NCBI GenBank assembly: GCA_003245785.1
Contig: QKCE01000109.1
Coordinates: 1-39,712 of the forward strand
DNA: 39,712 bases
Origin: Spirochaetales bacterium
GTDB taxonomy: Bacteria > Spirochaetota > Spirochaetia > Treponematales > Treponemataceae
Reading direction: 5' to 3'
Shown: positions 34,765-39,712 of the stretch, piece after piece
How the letters are laid out: every line of letters begins with the position of its first letter
Position numbering within the stretch: the stretch's first letter is position 1
Program-made: the position numbers and the translations under genes
Notes under the pieces: generated by a model
The model's input: only the letters and a program-made list of their open reading frames with translations
Databases searched by the model: none
What the model was told of the DNA's origin: nothing

Positions 34765-35169
34765 TCAGGGTTCCAGTATTCGTACCGAGGGGAATGCGTT
34801 TCGAACCCGCGCGGGATCCCGGGTCAAGAGGGGCAAGTCGCTTACCGCTGCATGGGCGCCGATGAAAAAATCCGGGAGGGTCGACCTCTTCGCCCCGCCC
34901 CGGCGACGGTAGGCGACGAAGGCCTTGGCGGCCAGGAAAAGGGCTTCCCTCGGCAGTGCGAGGCGGATAAGGCCGCAGCCGGAAATCGCCCCGTCGAGCT
35001 CCTCTATCCGGTCAAATCCCGCGGACACTTCCGAATAGACGATATCGTTGATGCATAGATCGCCCACGGCGCCGCAACGGGAAAGAAGCGCGAGTGAACG
35101 GTCGTAAAATTCACGGTCAGCGGTAAAAATATCTAGCGCCACGCTCGAATCGACAAGGTACGCGTTCAT
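34765..35169 (-). CDS. vapC: PIN-domain toxin (VapC-like)
   Basis: MNAYLVDSSVALDIFTADREFYDRS...INDIVYSEVSAGF...LPDFFIGAHAAVSDLPLLTRDPARVRNAFPSVRILEP; acidic PIN residues present; start overlaps antitoxin stop. Confidence 0.88.
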   Translation of the reverse strand: MNAYLVDSSVALDIFTADREFYDRSLALLSRCGAVGDLCINDIVYSEVSAGFDRIEELDGAISGCGLIRLALPREALFLAAKAFVAYRRRGGAKRSTLPDFFIGAHAAVSDLPLLTRDPARVRNAFPSVRILEP

Positions 35170-35387
35170 GCCCTGGTCAGCGCGAGGATGTCTTCGGTGG
35201 TCATTCCCGCGTTCGCGGCGCCCTTGTAACGACCCAGCCGCTCCGCGACGGCAGCGGGATTCGCCACCCGCCTGAGGATCGCGTAATCCCCCGACAGGAT
35301 GAATTCCACATCGGTACCCCACGAGATACCCAAGGCCTCGCGAATGGCGAGCGGTATGGTAACCTGGCCCTTTTCCGTCACGGTCAT
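35166..35387 (-). CDS. vapB: AbrB/SpoVT-family antitoxin (VapB-like)
   Basis: MTVTEKGQVTIPLAIREALGISWGTDVEFIL: swapped-hairpin AbrB signature; 4-bp ATGA overlap with the toxin gene. Confidence 0.88.
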   Translation of the reverse strand: MTVTEKGQVTIPLAIREALGISWGTDVEFILSGDYAILRRVANPAAVAERLGRYKGAANAGMTTEDILALTRA

Positions 35388-35388
35388 G

Positions 35389-35417
35389 GTATTACTCCTA
35401 CGGTAATACTAATACCG
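35389..35417. promoter_or_regulatory. Candidate autoregulatory operator of the toxin-antitoxin pair
   Basis: GTATTAC (35389-35395) and GTAATAC (35403-35409) inverted, plus a further TAATAC (35410-35415) directly abutting; flanks the antitoxin RBS. Confidence 0.5.
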
Positions 35418-35443
35418 GCTCCTGACTTCGGTCAAGCCTTCCC

Positions 35444-35983
35444 TCAATCCGCCTTTCCGAAGAGCACCACGTAATTCTTCCCGTAGGCCTTGGCGCAGGA
35501 GGGGCACGTCGTGTAGAAGGAAAGGATCTCGCGGCTCCGTTTCGGTCCCTGACCCGCGGCATCGGCCTTTGCGGGATACTTCCGGTCCATGGCTTCCGCC
35601 ATCTGCCGGTACCACGAGCCTACCTGGCTGAAGGGTCCCTCGAACACCTTGGCGAACCACGTACCCGGTAATCCGGCCGTCTCCATCCCCGGGACGTCCC
35701 CGGCGACCAGCAGGCGGTGGCTCGCCCCCCAGGGGGACGACTCCCTCGAGAGCATCAGGTACCGGTCCTTCGGCACGGCCCCGGCGGCCTCCGCAGCCGC
35801 CTGGGTCCGTCTCATCACCGGGGCCATGTTCAGGGGCACGTAGAAAAAGCTCCTGGTTTTGACCGTCACGAACTTCAGCCCTTCGAAATTGAATTCCTTC
35901 CCGTCCCACGGCTCGGCGTGAAACCGGGGACAACAACCGGTGGGGTTGTCCGTCATGTCCATTGCGGGAATCGCCTCGCTCAT
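35444..35983 (-). CDS. Conserved hypothetical protein with C-terminal CPxC motif
   Basis: TGCCPRFHAEPWDGKEFNFEGLKFVTVKTRSFFYVPLNMAPVMRRT...LSFYTTCPSCAKAYGKNYVVLFGKAD; coherent protein-like composition; function not assignable. Confidence 0.75.
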   Translation of the reverse strand: MSEAIPAMDMTDNPTGCCPRFHAEPWDGKEFNFEGLKFVTVKTRSFFYVPLNMAPVMRRTQAAAEAAGAVPKDRYLMLSRESSPWGASHRLLVAGDVPGMETAGLPGTWFAKVFEGPFSQVGSWYRQMAEAMDRKYPAKADAAGQGPKRSREILSFYTTCPSCAKAYGKNYVVLFGKAD

Positions 35984-36047
35984 ACAAAGCCTCCGCTTAT
36001 TCGGGATGCCTACAGTATAAGCCTTCTGGAGACGCGGCGCCCGGAAA

Positions 36048-36923
36048 CTACCGCGTCGTGCGGGGGTTTTCGTATATCATCTCGAACTGGTTGACGAAAT
36101 TCTCAAAGCCGAGCCCCCAGAGGAGGGCGTCCGTCGCGCTCCCTTCCTCGATATTGAGGAGTTTCACGGACTCAAGCCCGCGCTCGGACCGCAAGGCGGC
36201 CAGGGCAGAGCCGAGGGCGGCCCCGTCCCGAAAGCCGGGTTCCAGGGCGAGCTGGAGGATATTCCCGCTTGCCGCGGCGAAGGCAGCGTACCCGGCCCGT
36301 TTTTGCCCCGCGAGGAACTCGACGGCGCGAACCCCGTCCCCGGCGGCGAGCACCGACTCGTTCGCGTTTTGCCAGGAAGGGGTAAAGCCGAGACTCCCGT
36401 TTCGGGAGGCGCCGCGCGCCAGGGCGGGAAAGTCGGCGATAGGGACGTCGCGGGCGGTCAGGCCGAGGGTATTCGCGTATCCCGCCGCCGCGAGGTCGGC
36501 CCGGTAGCACCTGAGCTTCCGCGAAACCGCGAAGCCGTGGCCCTCGTAGAGCTTCCGAGCCGCCAGGTTGTTTTCCAGGACTTCCAGCGCGAAGCGGTCG
36601 ATCCCGGCGTCCCGCATTTCCCGCAGGGCAGCTCCCAAAAGTTCCTTCCCGATTCCCCTGCTTTGGTAAGCCTGCCGGATGCCGGTCGCGACGTCGTACA
36701 ATGACCGCTTGCCCTCCCGTTCCCGGTAACCGGTCAGGAGGAAGCCTACGAGCCGGTCGCCATCGAAATAGCCGAGGGAACGGTCCAGGCTGCAGCTCCG
36801 GTCCCGCATCATGTCCGAGAGCTGGGAGAGGCTCACGTCGGACCTTACCTCGTAAGTCGAAAACGCGTCGAGAAAGGCGTCGTGAATCTCGGCGGGGGAA
36901 ACGCCGGATAAAGAGCGAATCAT
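36048..36923 (-). CDS. GNAT-family N-acetyltransferase
   Basis: GIRQAYQSRGIGKELLGAALREMRDAGIDRFALEVLENNLAARKLYEGHGFAVSRKLRCYR: GNAT acetyl-CoA binding motifs. Confidence 0.88.
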   Translation of the reverse strand: MIRSLSGVSPAEIHDAFLDAFSTYEVRSDVSLSQLSDMMRDRSCSLDRSLGYFDGDRLVGFLLTGYREREGKRSLYDVATGIRQAYQSRGIGKELLGAALREMRDAGIDRFALEVLENNLAARKLYEGHGFAVSRKLRCYRADLAAAGYANTLGLTARDVPIADFPALARGASRNGSLGFTPSWQNANESVLAAGDGVRAVEFLAGQKRAGYAAFAAASGNILQLALEPGFRDGAALGSALAALRSERGLESVKLLNIEEGSATDALLWGLGFENFVNQFEMIYENPRTTR

Positions 36924-36966
36924 TCGATACCTCCGGGTACGCCGGGCGTAACCTGTTATGGTTGGG

Positions 36967-38769
36967 TCAGTCCCGTTTTTTTTCCTGCTTGTCCAGGTAC
37001 ATCCGCTGATCGGCTACCCGTAAAAGGTCTTCTTCCGTTTCCCCGTCCTCGGGGAACAGGGCATAACCGACGCTCACGTGGCCCCGTATCTCGGGGGGGT
37101 CGAACAGGAAGGGGGACTTCATCGCGTCGCCGATCCGGGCGATCAGGGTTTCCGCTCCCGCCCGGCCGTCGACCTGGGGAAGGAGGATCACGAACTCGTC
37201 CCCGCCCATGCGCGCGAGGGTATCGGAGTCCCGCATGAGGGACTGCAGACGTTCCGCTACGCCCCGGATAAGCAGGTCGCCCACCTCGTGGCCGTAAGCG
37301 TCATTTACGTCCTTGAAATCGTCGAGGTCCATGAAGAGCAGGGCCAGGGGTTCCCCGCCGCGCCGCGCCTGGGCGAGCGCCCTCTCGAGCCGCTCCTTCA
37401 GGAGGTACCGGTTGGGAAGCCGGGTCAGGTTATCGTGAAGGGCCATGAACCGTACCGCTTCCTCGGTTTCCTTCCGCTCGCTTATGTCGGCCAGCACGTT
37501 CAGGGTCGCCGGGGCGCCGTTCCAGCCGATAAGGACCCCGGTCATTTCGATCGGGCAACGGCTTCCGTCGGCCCTGACGAGCAGGCTTTCGTACTTGACG
37601 GGCGCGGGCCTGCCCTCGAGGCGGTTGATATGGTTCGTCAGCATGGTTCCCCGGTGTTCGGGGTCCACGAGGAGCAGAAAGGTCTCGAGGCCCAGGAGGG
37701 CGTCCTTGCCGTACCCGGTCAGGGCGCATACGCTCGGGTTCACGTAGGCGAATCTCCTGTTCTGCACCACGGCGATCCCGTCGTGGGCGTTGTCGATCAG
37801 CGAGCGAAAGGAAGCCTCGCTCTCCCGAAGCCTCCGGTTGAGCGCCTTCAGGGTCAGGTTGAACCTGTGCACCCTCCGGTAACGGAAGACGACCATGCTT
37901 ATGACGACGCCCAGGGCTGCGAGTACTTTCCACAGGAGGGAATAGTCGAAGGGCTGCTCGTAAATGACGGAGATCCATTTGGCCTGGATTTCCTGGACGG
38001 CGTTCTTGTCGATGCTTCTTATGGCCTTGTCCAGGATGCCGAGAAGGACCGGGTCGTCGTTCCGGACCGCGATGCCGAGCTCCCAATTCCGCTCTACCCG
38101 CCCGGAAATCTTGAGGGAAGAGGAAAAGGACCGGGTGATCTCGTAGGCGATGGTCGTGAGATTGTCGATGAACCCGTAGGTCTCGCCCTTCTCGAGGGCC
38201 TCGAGGCCGGCGTATACCGTCTCGTACTCGACGATATCCATCTCGGGATATTCCGACTTCAGGACTTCCGTGAAGGCGTAATCCTTAACCATCCCGATCC
38301 GCTCGCGAATCACTTCCGGCAGGTCCGCGATAAAGGGCTTGTCCTTCGTGGTCGCGATAACCAGGGGGATGACGATGTAGGGGGTCGTGAAGTTCAGGTA
38401 TTCGCTTCGTTCGGGGGTTTGCATGGCGAGGGCGAGGATGTCGCATTCCCGGGTCTCGGCCTTCGAGAGGGTTTCGCTCCAGCTAGCCGTCGGGACCAAT
38501 TGAAAGGAGATTCCCGATTTCCTGGAGATCAGCTCGAGGTAATCCGCGCCCATTCCCACGTATTTGCCGTTCGAGATGGACTCGAAGGGCATCCAGTCCG
38601 GGTCCACGCACACCCTTACGGTCCCGTGCCGCGCGAGGTACTCTTTCTCTTCATTCGTAAAGTCGGGAAGGAAATCCGGCGAATCACCGCTCCCGGGGAC
38701 TTCCTGGGCGGGGACGGGGGAACGCAGGAATAGTGCGAGCAAAATGAAGGCAAATGCCGGTTTGCGCAT
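36967..38769 (-). CDS. Periplasmic SBP3-like sensor, TM, PAS, GGDEF diguanylate cyclase
   Basis: Signal peptide; VRVCVDPDWMPFESISNGKYVGMGADYLELISRKSGI...ILALAMQTPERSEYLNFTTPYI; TM LLWKVLAALGVVISMVVF; PAS; LARMGGDEFVILLPQ with RDSD I-site five residues upstream. Confidence 0.94.
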   Translation of the reverse strand: MRKPAFAFILLALFLRSPVPAQEVPGSGDSPDFLPDFTNEEKEYLARHGTVRVCVDPDWMPFESISNGKYVGMGADYLELISRKSGISFQLVPTASWSETLSKAETRECDILALAMQTPERSEYLNFTTPYIVIPLVIATTKDKPFIADLPEVIRERIGMVKDYAFTEVLKSEYPEMDIVEYETVYAGLEALEKGETYGFIDNLTTIAYEITRSFSSSLKISGRVERNWELGIAVRNDDPVLLGILDKAIRSIDKNAVQEIQAKWISVIYEQPFDYSLLWKVLAALGVVISMVVFRYRRVHRFNLTLKALNRRLRESEASFRSLIDNAHDGIAVVQNRRFAYVNPSVCALTGYGKDALLGLETFLLLVDPEHRGTMLTNHINRLEGRPAPVKYESLLVRADGSRCPIEMTGVLIGWNGAPATLNVLADISERKETEEAVRFMALHDNLTRLPNRYLLKERLERALAQARRGGEPLALLFMDLDDFKDVNDAYGHEVGDLLIRGVAERLQSLMRDSDTLARMGGDEFVILLPQVDGRAGAETLIARIGDAMKSPFLFDPPEIRGHVSVGYALFPEDGETEEDLLRVADQRMYLDKQEKKRD

Positions 38770-38861
38770 GCAGGGTCATCCTTGAATGGAGCTGAACCCG
38801 TCTGTGGGCCCATCTGGATCGCCGCGGGCGAACCCAGCCGGGGCGAAGGGTCCACCCTGCC

Positions 38862-38891
38862 ATAATACCCCGTCGGCACCCTCGGTCGCAA
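38862..38891 (-). promoter_or_regulatory. Candidate sigma70-type promoter for the diguanylate cyclase gene
   Basis: Minus strand TTGCGA-18 bp-TATTAT upstream of the ATG at 38769. Confidence 0.4.
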
Positions 38892-38931
38892 GACTCGCGC
38901 CCCGGGAAAAATTACTATACCTGGCGAAACC

Positions 38932-39712
38932 TCAGCCGTAACGCCGGGGGCTCGTGCCGGTCACCCGTCGAAATGCCCGCGTGAAGGTTTCGACGTTCGC
39001 GTACCCCGTGCGCTCGGCGATTTCGTAGGTTTTCAGGTTCGTCTCCAGGAGGAGCTTTTTCGCCGCGTGGATCCGGGTCCGCGTAATGAAGTCCGTCACG
39101 TTCTCCCCGGTTTCGCGGGCGAACTCCCAGCTCAGGTGGTTCTTGCTCACCTCGCTGTATTCGGCGATCTCGGGCAGGCTCAAGGACGACTCGGCGAAGT
39201 GTTCCCGGATATAGCGCCGGGTGCGGATGACGATGCGGCTCGGCGCCTGGAACTCCGCGGCGCGGCGCGCGAAGGCCCCCGGGAATTCCGCCGCCGTCCC
39301 GACCGGCTCGCCGGAACGCCGCTCGAAGCCGATGTCCAGGTACGACCATGCCGCCTCGTAAAACGACTCGAAGGCCGCCTCGAGCCGGTCCGGATTTTCC
39401 ATGATCGCGTAATAAAGGTCGAAGGAAGCCGCGCCCGAATCCCCCTCGGCGCGGGGAATGAAGTGGGCGAGGAGGTCTGCCACCGTGCGCTGGAAGTCGT
39501 AGAGCGATCCCTCGTAGCGGCGACGCACCAGGGGCATGTCCCCCGGGCGGATCGCGAGAAACGAAAAGGGCGCCGGCGCGGCGAAGGAACACGCCTCGAA
39601 TTCCGCCCGGTCGGGAAGGATTCCTTCCGCGAGGCGGGCGAACAGCGCGCCCCGGGCCCGCTCGGACGAAGGGGGAAGCCGCGGGTGGGACTCCCCGGCC
39701 GCGGACTCGGCC
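38932..39712 (-). CDS. AraC-family transcriptional regulator, 5' end truncated by window edge
   Basis: RTRRYIREHFAESSLSLPEIAEYSEVSKNHLSWEFARETGENVTDFITRTRIHAAKKLLLETNLKTYEIAERTGYANVETFTRAFRRVTGTSPRRYG: two-HTH AraC domain. The frame stays open past the called Met (39537) to the window end (..ALFARLAEGILPDRAEFEACSF..). Confidence 0.9.
   Translation of the reverse strand, partial: AESAAGESHPRLPPSSERARGALFARLAEGILPDRAEFEACSFAAPAPFSFLAIRPGDMPLVRRRYEGSLYDFQRTVADLLAHFIPRAEGDSGAASFDLYYAIMENPDRLEAAFESFYEAAWSYLDIGFERRSGEPVGTAAEFPGAFARRAAEFQAPSRIVIRTRRYIREHFAESSLSLPEIAEYSEVSKNHLSWEFARETGENVTDFITRTRIHAAKKLLLETNLKTYEIAERTGYANVETFTRAFRRVTGTSPRRYG

Noticed and set aside
34765-35387. Toxin-antitoxin pair as evidence of a mobile island
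   Set aside because: No integrase, transposase, tRNA or flanking direct repeats seen nearby; VapBC pairs are common chromosomal genes.
37078-38733. 551-aa plus-strand ORF
   Set aside because: Antisense of the SBP3-PAS-GGDEF gene.
38770-38931. Possible c-di-GMP (GEMM) riboswitch upstream of the GGDEF gene
   Set aside because: The leader was read on the minus strand; it lacks the conserved GEMM core, so only a candidate promoter is reported.

Overview
A high-GC bacterial accessory/metabolic window, probably from a spirochaete (inference only; no rRNA or marker gene is visible). Nearly all genes read leftward (minus strand). (1) Positions 1-16524 hold two large surface-type genes on the minus strand. 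The first is a ~1713-aa protein with repeated Ig-like domains and a C-terminal outer-membrane-barrel-like tail. Twelve bases downstream is a giant Ig-like-repeat candidate lipoprotein, open for 3790 codons and running off the left edge. This giant gene is missing from the supplied ORF track, which shows only its in-register antisense shadows. (2) 16681-21083: an SDR oxidoreductase, then a TetR regulator divergent from a DUF819 membrane protein and a sphingosine-1-phosphate-lyase-like PLP enzyme. A long imperfect palindrome sits between the divergent genes. (3) 21072-27380: a GH43 enzyme and a signalling cluster (Fe-ADH, histidine kinase, response regulator, REC-PAS-degenerate GGDEF-EAL). (4) 27994-34551: a DUF4256 protein and a sugar-uptake/degradation operon (solute-binding protein, two permeases, GH1, GH43 xylosidase). 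Four tandem hairpins, the last an intrinsic-terminator-like structure, lie between the binding protein and permease genes. (5) 34765-39712: a VapBC-type toxin-antitoxin pair with a repeated operator-like motif, a conserved hypothetical protein, a GNAT protein, a periplasmic-sensor-PAS-GGDEF cyclase and a partial AraC-family regulator. No tRNA, rRNA, CRISPR array or insertion sequence was found.
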